Shown here: positions 8,011-18,600 of the stretch, in pieces | Numbering within the stretch: position 1 is the first letter of the stretch | How the letters are laid out: the number at the start of each line of letters is the position of its first letter | NCBI RefSeq assembly: GCF_000515415.1 | Contig: NZ_KI911783.1 | Location: 2,842,392-2,906,391 of the forward strand | From: Bradyrhizobium sp. WSM1417 | GTDB lineage: Bacteria > Pseudomonadota > Alphaproteobacteria > Rhizobiales > Xanthobacteraceae | Length of the DNA stretch: 64,000 nucleotides | Reading direction: 5' to 3' | The notes under the pieces: generated by a model | Databases searched by the model: none | The model's input: only the letters and a program-made list of their open reading frames with translations | What the model was told of the DNA's origin: nothing | Program-made: the position numbers and the translations under genes

Positions 8011-8211
8011 TCAGGTGCCTTCTGGCCATTCGATCGGCGAGCATTGCAGTTGCAGTCCGCGGCGCTCGATCTCTTGGCGCAGTTCCTCTGCGCGCACTTT
8101 CGCCGGTGCGCCCATCAAACGAAAGCCAGACCTCGCATCGGCACGGACCTGAGTGCGGATGCTCTCGTACATCTGGAGGATGTACTGGTCGGAAAGATTT
8201 TCAAACGACAT
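8011..8211 (-). CDS. Small helical protein, paralogue of 49123-49329
   Basis: A 66-residue protein beginning MSFENLSDQYILQMYESIRT. The ATG at 8211 is preceded by AAGGA about 12 bases upstream. It is highly similar to the protein at 49123-49329: MxFENLSDxxIxxxYESIRx, VRADARSG, GPAKxRAEELRxEIExRGL and PIEWPED are shared. The pattern suggests two amphipathic helices and a conserved PIEWPE tail. No enzyme motif, Cys or membrane segment. The similarity extends into upstream noncoding DNA, so the pair arose by segmental duplication. Conservation of the protein, despite decay around it, argues that it is functional. Confidence 0.7.
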   Translation of the reverse strand: MSFENLSDQYILQMYESIRTQVRADARSGFRLMGAPAKVRAEELRQEIERRGLQLQCSPIEWPEGT

Positions 8212-8620
8212 GTTCGCACAATCCTTGAAAAGAAAGGGTGGACCGCCAGAGTTCTCGCGTCGCTGGCGGCCCATACCGGACAATTGAAATCGTGGTCCTT
8301 GGGGATCGACTTGGGGGGTAAGACCAGCCGTGTCCGGCGCGACAAGCAGTAGCGGCGCGCGCGACCGGTCTCAAGTCGACTTTCGGATTAACCTCACTTC
8401 TCAAGGTTACGGGCGAAAGGGCGGCCATGGACCGCGTCACCGCTCTGGTCGCGCTCGCCCGTCTGAAACTGCGGCTGGAGCTGCTGCCAGCGCAATCCGC
8501 AACTGTTGGAGGCTATCGACATGAACCGCACATTAAGCGGCCGTTCGAGCTGGCAGGCTTTCCCGGCGGGCTGACCCGCGCCGAAAAAACCGAGAGCGAT
8601 CTCGCCGTCAGGGCGCGCGC
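8011..8620. repeat. Diverged segmental repeat, copy 1
   Basis: Copy 2 is at about 49123-49720. Shared parts are the small gene on the minus strand, its upstream region including a stretch CTTCGGATTAACCTCACTTC (about 8379-8405 and 49487-49518), and the start of a coiled-coil gene remnant (AAGCGG...GAGCTGGC...). Confidence 0.65.
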
Positions 8621-8811
8621 ACTATGACACGGTGCTGGCCGACATCGACGACCAGCACGCATTGCTGAAAACCCATGTCGGCTCGCTCGAGGTCGCCCGC
8701 GCCGCGCTCGACCAGGTCATCGACCGCATTACCGCGACCTATGGCGACCCAAATGATGGCTCAAGCGAGCAGGGGCGGCTCGTCCGAGGTCGCCAGGTAT
8801 TGACGGGAAGC
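8520..8811 (+). pseudogene. Coiled-coil protein remnant
   Basis: Two frames together give a helical protein: IKRPFELAGFPGGLTRAEKT with DLAVRARAL, then (next frame) TVLADIDDQHALLKTHVGSL and ALDQVIDRITATYGDP. A related, also broken, sequence lies at 49621-49790, where IKRLEELAGFAGRLTDGE is clearer. The original was probably a small coiled-coil protein of about 90 residues. The frame break near 8620 and the lack of a start with a ribosome-binding site mark it as decayed. Function not recognised. Confidence 0.45.
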
Positions 8812-9118
8812 CCGCCTAGAGGCCGCCGGCGGCCGGGGCGTTTCTTGGGGAATCGCTGGGTCGGCGGACTTTCGGGCGGGACTGGGAGCCGCGCGAGAAA
8901 AGCTTAGTGAACCGCTACGTGCCAGGCAATTTTGGCAGGTAGACCGTGATCCAGGCCAAGGCCTTCGGCACTCATCGCCGCATGCTGGCCGAGCTCCGCG
9001 AGACCCTCACGGTGCGCGGCTACAACGGCGCGCGCGAGCCGCGCGCCGGCGGCCGAGCCCGTCGCGCTGGCGCGCGTCGTGGGTACCCCGCGGGGGACAT
9101 CGTGCGGTCAAGCAGGGC

Positions 9119-9235
9119 GACCGCAAGGTGATCCCGCTCAACGATCCCGCGGCCGTGGTGCCCACGCTGACGATCCAGAACGTGAATCTCGACTGGTATT
9201 TGACTGTCAGCGTGCCGGCGAATCCCAGCCCGTAG
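9119..9235 (+). pseudogene. Unidentified C-terminal gene remnant
   Basis: The frame DRKVIPLNDPAAVVPTLTIQ, then NVNLDWYLTVSVPANPSP and a stop, has strongly protein-like composition (alternating hydrophobic beta strands), but no start or continuous upstream frame. Upstream sequence at 8946-9100 (IQAKAFGTHRRMLAELRETL) may belong to the same gene in another frame. I do not recognise the family. Confidence 0.35.
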
Positions 9236-9289
9236 CCGTCTTATTCTCCGTCGGCACCGACATACTGACGCGAAGTCGTCGAATCCAAT

Positions 9290-9580
9290 CGCTTCGAGCT
9301 CACGCCGACATTGGTTGAAGCGCCGGCCCAACGGAATCAAACTGATTTATGCGGCTAGCTGTCATGATCATTCTCGCCACCGAACTCGCCGCTTCTTCGC
9401 CTGAAGACGACGTAACCGGGTCGACAAACGCTAACGCTGTAAAGTTATACTCTGTGTTTGATCCGAAGCATTTGATCAATGTGTCAATGCCTGCATCAAG
9501 TGCGACCACGGGTGATGAACGACGTGCTCGGCGTCTTGCCGTTTGAAGGGAGCCCGCTAGAAACTTTGGTTCATTTTTCG
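9290..9580. repeat. Diverged segmental repeat, copy 1 (lipoprotein locus)
   Basis: Copy 2 is at about 25268-25560. Shared anchors are TTGAAGCGCCGGCC before the gene and CGTCTTGCCGTTTGAAGG after it. This copy has lost the reading frame of the lipoprotein. Confidence 0.7.
9349..9546 (+). pseudogene. Decayed copy of small lipoprotein
   Basis: A damaged homologue of the Cys-rich lipoprotein at 25326-25538. The first 40 residues align (MRLAVMIILATELAASSPED against MRLAVIIILATVLATCSRED), but the lipobox Cys is replaced by Ser, and a frameshift near 9480 destroys the Cys-rich tail. Two of the Cys in the body are also lost (NANA for NACA). It cannot be lipidated and is probably non-functional. Confidence 0.6.
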
Positions 9581-9836
9581 GCCAACCGCGCGGACTCCAT
9601 TAGCTACCGCCGCGATGCCCGTGATCAGTTTCATCAGGACAACGGCCTCTGCGGCCGACTTGACGGGGTGGCCATATTGCTGGCGCGTTTCGCGGCAGGG
9701 GCACATAGGCAGCTGGGCCAGAGGCAACTGCGCGCGTGAACCTCAGGGGGGCTCGTCAGCGGCCAGTCGCGCAACGCTAGCCGCGCGGTCCAGACACTCA
9801 GTGAGCAACTTCATACAAGTTGGCTCGACTGGCGTG
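9581..9836. other. Intergenic region
   Basis: Downstream of the cold-shock gene (minus strand). I saw no supported gene; a weak hairpin with AACTT/AAGTT arms lies at about 9808-9822. Confidence 0.3.
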
Positions 9837-10040
9837 TTAACCGACTCGCAGATTTTCAGCTGACGACTTGCCGCGGTTGTCGCGTTCCTCATAGCTGACC
9901 TTAGCGCCTTCGTTGAGTGTGCTGAGACCAGCTTTCTCGACTGCCGAGATATGAACGAAGACGTCTTTACCGCCATTGTCGGGCTGTATGAACCCGTAGC
10001 CCTTCGTCGGATTGAACCACTTCACAGTACCTACGGCCAC
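9837..10040 (-). CDS. cspA: Cold-shock protein (CspA family)
   Basis: A 67-residue single-domain cold-shock protein that binds single-stranded RNA or DNA and acts as an RNA chaperone. RNP1 is KGYGFIQP (residues 13-20) and RNP2 is VFVHISAV (about 27-34), with the conserved [11 protein letters not shown] start. The initiation codon is GTG at 10040, supported by AGGGAG seven bases upstream and by alignment to the family (MAVGTVKWF in place of the usual MxxGTVKWF). Length is normal. It is monocistronic. Which of the several rhizobial Csp paralogues it is cannot be told. Confidence 0.95.
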   Translation of the reverse strand: MAVGTVKWFNPTKGYGFIQPDNGGKDVFVHISAVEKAGLSTLNEGAKVSYEERDNRGKSSAENLRVG

Positions 10041-10157
10041 CGAACGCTCCCTGAATATAAAAGGCGATGAGATCCTAGTTCGTCGGAATAGGGCAATGCA
10101 AGGGCGGACCCGGTCGGAAAGGACGCGCAGTGGCTCTTTGGGAGATACGGAGATGCT

Positions 10158-10415
10158 TCAAGGCATTCGATGAAATTCGACAACCCGCCTCTTGATCGAA
10201 ACCCTCGCCCGCAAGCCTGCATGCAGCCATGCTCTAGCTTGGCTGTGCGCCAGTTTCAGCGAGATCTCATTGCTCCACCAGGCGGTAAATCTGTATGCTG
10301 ATGCTGGGAGCTCTCGCCCAAGGATCGCTTCTATCTCGGAAAAGGTGAGGCGGATGACCTGGCGGCTATCGCTCAGCAGGCTCTGGCGCAAAGGATCGTA
10401 GACCGACTTCCGAAT
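10158..10415 (-). CDS. DUF7662-like protein, non-standard start
   Basis: The frame contains VYDPLRQSLLSDSRQVIRLT, FSEIEAILGRELPASAYRFT, AWWSNE, AHSQARAWLHAGLRARV and ends VEFHRMP. This is the pattern of the DUF7662-type domain (YDPL...; ltF.EIE.iLG..LP.SA; AWW.N; HSQARAWL), a short orphan domain of unknown function. A six-residue insert separates AWWSNE from HSQARAW. No ATG, GTG or in-frame TTG lies before YDPL. A strong GGAGG is 7 bases upstream of an ATT at 10415, so either ATT is used or a former ATG has mutated. A TTG at 10391 would cut into the domain. Confidence 0.55.
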   Translation of the reverse strand: MRKSVYDPLRQSLLSDSRQVIRLTFSEIEAILGRELPASAYRFTAWWSNEISLKLAHSQARAWLHAGLRARVSIKRRVVEFHRMP

Positions 10416-10715
10416 GATTATGCCTCCGCCCGAGGGATGGCGAGCCTAGCCTCATGTTAGGACTGCGGGAAGGGCGCCCGGAGAGGGATCTTGTGGGGAG
10501 CGGACCTCTCTTTCGGAAGGTTACTACCCTCGGCTTCTGGCCCGACGCCGTGAGCGGCTGAAGCAAGCCACACGACCTATTTTCAGGAATACCCGCAAAG
10601 GGCCACCGCGACCCGCTGGTGAGCGATTCCCAGGCACGGCGGCGCAGTGACCGCCAGCGAGCGAGAGGTGGCCATTTGGTCGCGGCTCCACGAGCCCGTG
10701 ACCGACAGCACCCGT
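10416..10715. other. Intergenic region
   Basis: I saw no supported gene between the DUF7662-like protein and the outer-membrane protein remnant. Confidence 0.3.
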
Positions 10716-10979
10716 CCGTGGGTGAGCGGTACCGGTGGTGGTCAGCTGGGCTATAACTATCAGTTCAGCAGGAACCGGGTCTTCGGTGTTGAGGACGACA
10801 TCGGTGCTGCTAACATCCACGGCTCCCGGACTGTCGGCACCAAAGCATTCGGCGCCGGCATGACCTCGGCTTACTTCGTCGCCGAGGACAAGCCGAACTG
10901 GGTCGCCACTGCAACCGGTCGCCTCGGCTCTGCGTGGGGCCGTACGCTCCGGTACGTCAAGGGCGGCGCTGCCTTCTGA
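10716..10979 (+). pseudogene. Outer-membrane beta-barrel protein fragment (Omp31-like)
   Basis: The frame reads VSGTGGGQLGYNYQFSRNRV, FGVEDDIGAANIHGS, then TATGRLGSAWGRTLRYVKGG and AAF before a stop. GGGQ(I/L)GYNYQF...VFGVE.DI...NIHGS and GRLG.AW.RTL.YV.GGAAF are hallmarks of the Omp31/Opa-like small porin family of rhizobia. The signal peptide and first strands, as well as the last strands and terminal Phe, are missing. It is about one third of a gene with no valid start. Confidence 0.7.
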
Positions 10980-11396
10980 CAGGCAAGCCCAACGGCAGGC
11001 TGAGCGTTACGACCAAGGCCGCGCTTGGCCATTATTTCACGATCGGAGGCCAGCCGATCGAGCCCGACAAGATCAGCCTGACCCAGACACGGGTGGGAGA
11101 GCTCACAAAGCATAGTACCCGGGTCTTCCCCATCCAATGCAAGAGCGACGAAACCTTAAAGGGCCATTCGTGCGTAGCAAACGAGAAGCCGGGTGCGGCT
11201 GCGGCAACGTCGCGCAAAAGCGATGACGACGAAAAGCCCCGCCGCAAGCCATCGACCCGCGAGGCGGATCGCGACCCGGTCAAGCGCGCGAAGATCGAAA
11301 ACGTTGCGCCCCGTGCCCGGCAGCAAGCCGTCGCACGTCCGAGCATACGTCAGCGGTGGTAGCGGTCATAGCACGATGATCGGCGTTGGATTTTGA
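10980..11396 (+). pseudogene. C-terminal fragment of unknown rhizobial protein
   Basis: In frame from about 10980: TKAALGHYFTIGGQPIEPDK, FPIQCKSDETLKGHSCVANE, then a basic Lys/Arg-rich stretch. A frameshift near 11300-11340 moves to the frame ending SGGSGHSTMIGVGF and a stop. The Cys pair (QCKSDETL...SCV) followed by a basic Pro/Arg-rich linker and Gly-rich GVGF end is a pattern I associate with the C-termini of some Bradyrhizobium proteins, but I cannot name the family. It has no start. Confidence 0.4.
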
Positions 11397-11452
11397 GACG
11401 ACCGAAGCCGGCCGAGTCAAGGGGGGCTTTGATGGAGCAATAAGGAGTGGAC

Positions 11453-11686
11453 ATGAAGCGGCTTTACTCGCTGGCGCTTGCTGCAGCGGTCTCTGCGCCG
11501 TTCGTGATGATTGCCATTGCACCGGCCGATGCGGATCACGGAACGCAGGTCACCGGTGCAAGCTCCTTCACATCGCGCCACCTGCCTGCATCCCCGCCGG
11601 GCGGTGACTGGACACATGATCCCCATAACCCGTATTGCCGCAGTACCTACGGGCGCCGTCTGTGGCGGCCCCCGGTGTGGTCGTGA
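11453..11686 (+). CDS. Small secreted protein
   Basis: A 77-residue protein with a clear signal peptide (MKRLYSLALAAAVSAPFVMI, cleavage near APADADHG). The mature part is about 50 residues, rich in His, Pro, Ser and Trp, with a single Cys (PYCRSTYGRRLWRPPVW). The ATG at 11453 has AAGGAG six bases upstream; the GTG two codons earlier overlaps this site. Small periplasmic proteins of this style are common in rhizobia; function unknown. Its last 40 bases overlap the convergent frame at 11647-11928. Confidence 0.65.
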   Translation: MKRLYSLALAAAVSAPFVMIAIAPADADHGTQVTGASSFTSRHLPASPPGGDWTHDPHNPYCRSTYGRRLWRPPVWS

Positions 11687-11928
11687 TTTCGTGGCTGATG
11701 CTCGGGATCGGCTTCTGATTTGCAGTAGTCAATGGTGCTCGGCGCGCCCGAAGAATCCGCCCAATTCAAGCTAGCGGGACCTCTGGGGTCACAGCTTGGT
11801 TCGCTATTGCGGACTTCAGGCTTGATCCCGTTCTGCTGGTCGAACCTCCTGACCAAGGATTGAATGTAGCGCGGATCATCCGAACGAAGCTGCTCAAATA
11901 AACGAAGGTCGTACGCGGTGAATTCCAC
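11647..11928 (-). CDS. Hypothetical protein, weak
   Basis: A 93-residue frame with a GTG start, MEFTAYDLRLFEQLRSDDPR then YIQSLVRRFDQQNGIKP. The N-terminal half is helical and well charged like a small regulatory protein; the C-terminal half is disordered and contains His/Arg runs. A GGAGG lies 18-20 bases from the GTG, too far to be convincing. The overlap with the convergent secreted-protein gene suggests that the true 3' end may be eroded. Confidence 0.4.
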   Translation of the reverse strand: MEFTAYDLRLFEQLRSDDPRYIQSLVRRFDQQNGIKPEVRNSEPSCDPRGPASLNWADSSGAPSTIDYCKSEADPEHQPRNHDHTGGRHRRRP

Positions 11929-12614
11929 TAGGGATTCGTCAATCGTGCCTCCTTATCCTGCCCATATCTAGGTTGCTGTAGCGGGAAAAGTGGTAATCCC
12001 AAAAGGCCGCTTGAAAAGATCGGTGCGTGATGCAGCGCCAATATAGAGAAAGCCCCACCTGGGGGAAGCGGGGCTTCTGGTGGGGGGAAGCTTAGGGAGG
12101 CTTCTACCATAAAGACGCTCGATCGGGGACAAGGTCCAAAGCTAAAAAACGAACCACGCCAATACCGCGATGATCGGGACCATTGCACTCCGAAATGCTT
12201 GCAGGTGGCGCTACTGATCGGCCCCGCACGCGCTGAACGACTATTGACGATAAGTCAGTCATCGAAGCCGGCTGTGCCAACAGCCAATCGACGCCTGGCG
12301 TAGCGATACGCTCATTGCGCTTCTCAGCCCATGCCCGACGTCGTTCATGACATCTGATGATTAGCGAAGAACATGAAGCGGTTTATTCACCGCGTGCGTC
12401 CCACCCATCCGCTTCGTAGTCGGGCTAAGGCATCTTTGGCGGCACTGGTACCAAAGCACCGCAACGCCGTAAATTTCCGGTGGCCGGGAGGAGCTGGGGA
12501 TGTCGATCGTGGCAACCACAACCTTGAAACAGCGATTAAGTCCTTTGAAGGGCAGAAATGCTGTGCAACATTATCACGTTTTTATGATTTTTTAACTTTT
12601 TTGCGGGGCCCGTC
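11929..12614. other. Upstream region of the giant RTX gene
   Basis: No supported gene. It holds a GC-rich hairpin (12049-12077) and, just before the giant gene, an AT-rich stretch (about 12570-12600, TTTTTATGATTTTTTAAC) that probably contains the promoter. A frame at 12373-12618 overlaps the giant gene start but has no ribosome-binding site. Confidence 0.4.
12049..12077. terminator. Possible GC-rich terminator hairpin
   Basis: Arms GAAGCCCC-type / GGGGCTTC (AAAGCCCC at 12050-12056 and GGGGCTTC at 12069-12076) without a clear T-run on either strand. Confidence 0.4.
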
Positions 12615-15600
12615 GTGAATTACAGCGGCAAGTTTTCTTCCAATGCATTGCACGGGGACGCTGCTCACCTTGCGTTTGACGGGGCTGAGACGACCACCGT
12701 CAAGGCCGTTCAAGTCCTAGACGCCCACCTCCTATTCTCAGGCGAGTACCAGCGGCTCGGCTCCGATCTCATCATCTCGGATCCATCAAGCCGAGTCGTA
12801 ATCACAGACTATTTCAAAGGGAATGGTCATGCTCGCCCGCTGCTCGTGTCCCAGGATGGCGCGCCTCTTGGGTCTGCGATCGTAGACGCCCTGACCGGCT
12901 ACACAACTTATGCTCAGGCCGACCCGCAGAGCACCGCAGGTAAGGTGGTCGGGCACGTCGTTAAGATGACCGGCAGTGCGAGTATCGTTCGCAACGGTGT
13001 CACTATTATCGCAAACACGGGCGACGTAATCTATCAAAATGATGTTGTGCAAACCGGCAGCAACTCGACCATTGGCCTGGTGCTCGACGATGGTTCCACA
13101 TTCAACCTGTCAGCTAACGCGAGATTCTTACTCGGTGATCTTACATATGATCCGGGTAGCACATCGAACAGCGCATTTTTGACGCTAATACAAGGCGCCG
13201 CCAGCTTCGTGGCCGGACAAGTCGCCAAAACCGGTGATATGCGGGTGGCAACGCCGGTAGCCTCAATCGGTATCCGAGGGACAGCGGTCAATCTTGAAAT
13301 TTCTTCGGCGGATGGGAAGACGGTATCGATCTCGGTCATTGATCAGCGCGATAATTCCGTGCACGCCGTTGAGGTCTTCAATAACGCTGGCGTATTGATT
13401 GGTACGGTGACGAGTAATGGCACGTCGCTCACCCTCACTCCCACCGCAACGTTCGAGGTGATCGCGCAGCAGGTTGACAAGACGGCTGATCAGGTCGCGA
13501 GAGAATTCAACGCTTTTCAGCAAGTTCTGAGCACCTACGACGCAGCTAAGCAGATCCTTCCGAACCTGCCCGAACACACTGATAATGGCGACCATCAAAA
13601 CGATAATAATGCTAGTCCGAACAGTACAAAGTTTGCCGGAAGCCCGCCGCTCAATCCTCCGGGCACCGAATACCACTCACCCGCGGGAACGAACACCACT
13701 CATACGGCGAGTGGCGAAACGCCAGTAACCACGGTCCAAGTCACCATAGGAACGCTTACGCCAGCCGAAAAGTCGACCACATCTGGCGTCGACGTCGCGC
13801 CTTCCGTAATCCAGGTAAAGCTTACCTCACTTCCGTTTGTGATCACTCCTCCTTACGTCAACGTTATCGCTTCAGGGCCCGGGCATCACAGCGGGCCTGT
13901 CATGAGTGCGAACGGCGACGTCGTGTATGATCCCGATGGCGCGATTTACTTTTACGACCGAGCAGCAAACAGCACGACGACAATTGCCTCGCCTGCGGGG
14001 GGGTGGATATACGGTTCACCCACGATCAGTTCTGATGGCCGCTATATCCTCTACGAAGGTTCAAACGGCAGCCGCAGCTACGTCTTTGTCTACGGAACAG
14101 ATCCTTCGGATTCGACCCACTATCATGTTCAGACACAGATCGCTCTTGGTCAGGCCCCCGCTGTTAGCGGCGACGGCAGTACGATCCTTGCCCGACAAGC
14201 AGATGGCGACATCGCAATATATGGTCTGCAGGGTAATCTGAAGGGCACAATCACGGCCGCGGCGGTTGGTAGCTCTGGTGCGGTCTGGACACCTGCCATC
14301 AGCGCCGATGGTCATTTGATTGTTTTCTGGAATTCCGATTCAAATGCGATTGGCGGCTCAGGTCACCTCTTTTGTTTCGATCTTTCAACGGGGGAGTTTA
14401 GCCACCTCGCCGATACTTCCGTGGGTGCGGGTGCGAGCCTTCCTACCTTGAGTGCCGATGGGCGCCTGATCGCCTATCAGAGCGTAGACGCAACAGGCCA
14501 TTCTGAAATTTATTTGTATGATCTAGAAAGCAACGCCGTTCTCTTTCACACTGCTGACGCTTCAAGCAGCTTCAACCCGGTCCTGAGTCCGGATGGGAAT
14601 TTTATAGTATTTACAAGCGACGCGAAGCTGTCCGCCGCTGACAACAATGCAGTCGCGGATGTCTATATCGTCGATGTCACATCGCCTGCCGACCCCGTTT
14701 ACAAGCTTGTTTCTGAGGGGGTGGGCGTCACATCAAAGGGCGGCGTGGCCATCAGCGCCGGTGGGCAATACGTCGCATTTGCTGGCGACAGCGGTATATT
14801 TCTTGCAGACCCGACTTTGAGACATAGTGCGGTCATAACCGAGACAATCAACTCTTCAAGCGTGCTGCAAGCGAGCGGCCTGATACCAATTACGGGTACC
14901 TACGCGGATGTCGTCATCAGCACTGCAGATCAGTTCGGAAATGCAGATCCGAATTTCACAGCGAAGTTCGACGCTGTCGGAAATATCAGCTGGGCGTTCA
15001 GTGAAGAAAAAAGCCATTTCGACGCGCTGCCCTATGGTCGAGATGCCACTCAGAAATTCGTCATAACGCTTTCCGCTGATGACGGGGTGGTGACTATCCC
15101 GGTGTATGTGACCGTGCACAATGGTGTGCAGCCAAACATTAACGTTGTCGACTTTAAGCCCGTTGCGACCCCCGTAACTCTGCAGGATGGCCAGCAAGAC
15201 GCGTCGTATACGGTCACGTCGGCCGCGTTGCTCAAGGGTGTGGTCGACGTTGACGGCCCCTCGTTATCGATTTCCTATCTCTCGATTCGAGACGGCGGGG
15301 GCAGTCTGGACCAAGTTGATAACCAGACCTGGAGATACACGCCGGATCCGGGGTTTAGCGGCCGTGTCATCTTCAACTACGACGTCACGGACTCCATCAA
15401 GAGCGCTGCTTCGATTGCCAGCCTCGATATTGCATTGCCATTATCCCTTGTTTCGATCGCTCCAGATACGGAGCTGAATGGAGATTTTGTTACGAGCAGC
15501 CAGAATTTGACTGTTCTTGGAACAAACGGCGCGATTTTCTTCGGAGAACGGATTCAGATAAGTAGCGATGGTGGTGTCAACTGGAGCGACGTCGCTCAGA

Positions 15601-18600
15601 CTACTGCTTCGACCTGGAGTTTTGTTGATCCACTGCCGCACGGTACGAGCTTTACTTATGACGTCCGCGTCCTAGATTCGGCCGATGTGGTGATCAACTC
15701 GACGAGCCGAGTGGTCACAATTGACACCATAGCGCCTATCGAGGCGCTGGCGATCACTGCGATCACCCAGGACACCGGCACGGCCGGTGACTTCATCACC
15801 AGCGACACGTCGCTGACGGTCTCCGGCAGCAATGGCGCGCTGGCCTCCGGCGAGAAGATCCAGGTCTCGAGCGACGGCGGCGTCACATGGGCCGACGTCA
15901 CCCAGTCGACGGCCACGAGCTGGAGCTATCTCGACCCGGCGACCCATGCGACCAGCTTCAGCTACCAGACCCGGATCGTCGACACCGCCGGCAATGTCGG
16001 GACCACCGCCAGCCAGGCGGTGACGATCGACACGAGCGCGCCCACCATTACGATCTCCAATGCCGGCGGGTCCACCAACCAGGCGAACCAGACCATCACC
16101 GGCACGGTTGATGTGGCTGATGCCGGGGCCACCGTCACCGTCTATGACGGCATCACGCCGGTGAAGACGGCCATCGTCCAGGGTGACGGCAGCTGGAGCG
16201 CACTCGTCACGCTTGGCAATGGCAGCAACTCGCTGACGGCCAAGGTGAGCGATGTTGCCGGCAACACGACGACCAGCAACGCCGTTGTCTACACGCTGAG
16301 CACGACCGGCCCGGCGGTGACAGAGCATCTGACCTCCGATACCGGCTCTTCGGCGCTTGACCAGATCACCTCTAACCCTGCGCTGAGCGGCACCGGCCTG
16401 GCCAACACGACGGTGCACTTCACTATCGATGGCACCTTGATCGCCACCACCAGTTTGGCGGATGGGAGCGGGAACTGGTCGTTCACACCGAGCGGTCTCG
16501 CTGATGGACTGCACACCATCGTGGCAAGCCAGACGGACACGTTTGGCAATACGGGCAGCGCCTCGCTGACCTTGACGCTCGACACCACCGCTCCGACCGA
16601 GGCGCTGGCGATCACGGCGATCAATCAGGACACCGGCACGGCCGGTGACTTCATCACCAGCGACACGTCGCTGACGGTCTCCGGCAGCAATGGCGCGCTG
16701 GCCTCCGGCGAGAAGATCCAGGTCTCGAGCGACGGCGGCGTCACATGGGCCGACGTCACCCAGTCGACAGCCACGAGCTGGAGCTATCTCGACCCGGCGA
16801 CCCATGCGACCAGCTTCAGCTACCAGACCCGGATCGTCGACACCGCCGGCAATGTCGGGACCACCGCCAGCCAGGCGGTGACGATCGATACGAGCGCGCC
16901 CTCCGAGGCGCTGGCGATCACGGCGATCAACCAGGATACCGGCACGGCCGGTGACTTCATCACCAGCGACACGTCGCTGACGGTCTCCGGCAGCAATGGC
17001 GCGCTGGCCTCCGGCGAGAAGATCCAGGTCTCGAGCGACGGCGGCGTCACATGGGCCGACGTCACCCAGTCGACAGCGACGAGCTGGAGCTATCTCGACC
17101 CGGCGACCCATGCGACCAGCTTCAGCTACCAGACCCGGATCGTCGACACCGCCGGCAATGTCGGGACCACCGCCAGCCAGGCGGTGACGATCGATACGAG
17201 CGCGCCCTCCATTACGATCTCCAATGCCGGCGGGTCCACCAATCAGGCGAACCAGACCATCACCGGCACGGTTGATGTGGCTGATGCCGGGGCCACCGTC
17301 ACCGTCTATGACGGCATCACGCCGGTGAAGACGGCCATCGTCCAGGGTGACGGCAGCTGGAGCGCACTCGTCACGCTTGGCAATGGCAGCAACTCGCTGA
17401 CGGCCAAGGTGAGCGATGTTGCCGGCAACACGACGACCAGCAACGCCGTTGTCTACACGCTGAGCACGACCGGCCCGGCGGTGACAGAGCATCTGACCTC
17501 CGATACCGGCTCTTCGGCGCTTGACCAGATCACCTCTAACCCTGCGCTGAGCGGCACCGGCCTGGCCAACACGACAGTCCACTTCACCATCGATGGTACA
17601 CCCGTCGGTGCAACCACGGTCGCAGATGCTTTGGGGAACTGGTCGCTTACGCCAACCGGCTTGGCTAACGGTCAGCACACCATCGTGGCAAGCCAGACGG
17701 ACACGTTTGGCAATACGGGCAGCGCCTCGCTGACCTTGACGCTCGACACCACCGCTCCGACCGAGGCGCTTGCGATCACTGCGATCACCCAGGACACCGG
17801 CACGGCCGGTGACTTCATCACCAGCGACACGTCGCTGACGGTCTCCGGCAGCAATGGCGCGCTGGCCTCCGGCGAGAAGATCCAGGTCTCGAGCGACGGC
17901 GGCGTCACATGGGCCGACGTCACCCAGTCGACAGCGACGAGCTGGAGCTATCTCGACCCGGCGACCCATGCGACCAGCTTCAGCTACCAGACCCGGATCA
18001 TCGACACTGCCGGCAATGTCGGGACCACCGCCAGCCAGGCGGTGACGATCGATATCAACGCTCCGTCCGCTCCGGTGATCAGTACGGTCACGGACGATGT
18101 ATCGCCGCTGACGGGTTCAGTTGCCGAAAACGGCTTCTCGAATGACCCGACACTGACGGTGGCAGGTACTGCGGAAGCCGGCAGTACGGTGACACTGTAC
18201 GATACCGACGGCGCGACAGTCCTCGGCACGGGCATTGCGGTCGGCGGCAGCTATTCAATTGCGACAGCGAGCTTGAGTCAGGGCAGCCATACGCTGACGG
18301 CCAAGGCAACCGATGTGGCGGGGAATACGGGTGTAGCGTCAAGTGCATTTCATGTCACGGTGGACACGTTGGCGCCAGCGGACATCATTTTGTCAAACGC
18401 GAGTGTCGCAGAAAATAGCACGACAGGAACGGTGGTCGGTTCCCTATCTGAAATTGATCCCGGTGGTACCGGAACAGCGATCTTTTCGCTGTTGGACAAT
18501 GCCGGTGGCCTGTTCGCAATCAGCAATGGCAATTTGTTGGTCGCCGGGATCCTAGATTACGAGACGGCCCAATCGCACCAGGTCACCGTGCGAGTTACCG

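Noticed and set aside
12373..12618. 81-codon frame overlapping the start of the giant gene
   Set aside because: No ribosome-binding site, mixed composition; the AT-rich end looks like promoter DNA.
15672..17969. 765-codon minus-strand open frame
   Set aside because: It mirrors the near-identical Ig repeats of the giant gene, has Arg/Gly/Ala-rich low-complexity translation and no start signal.
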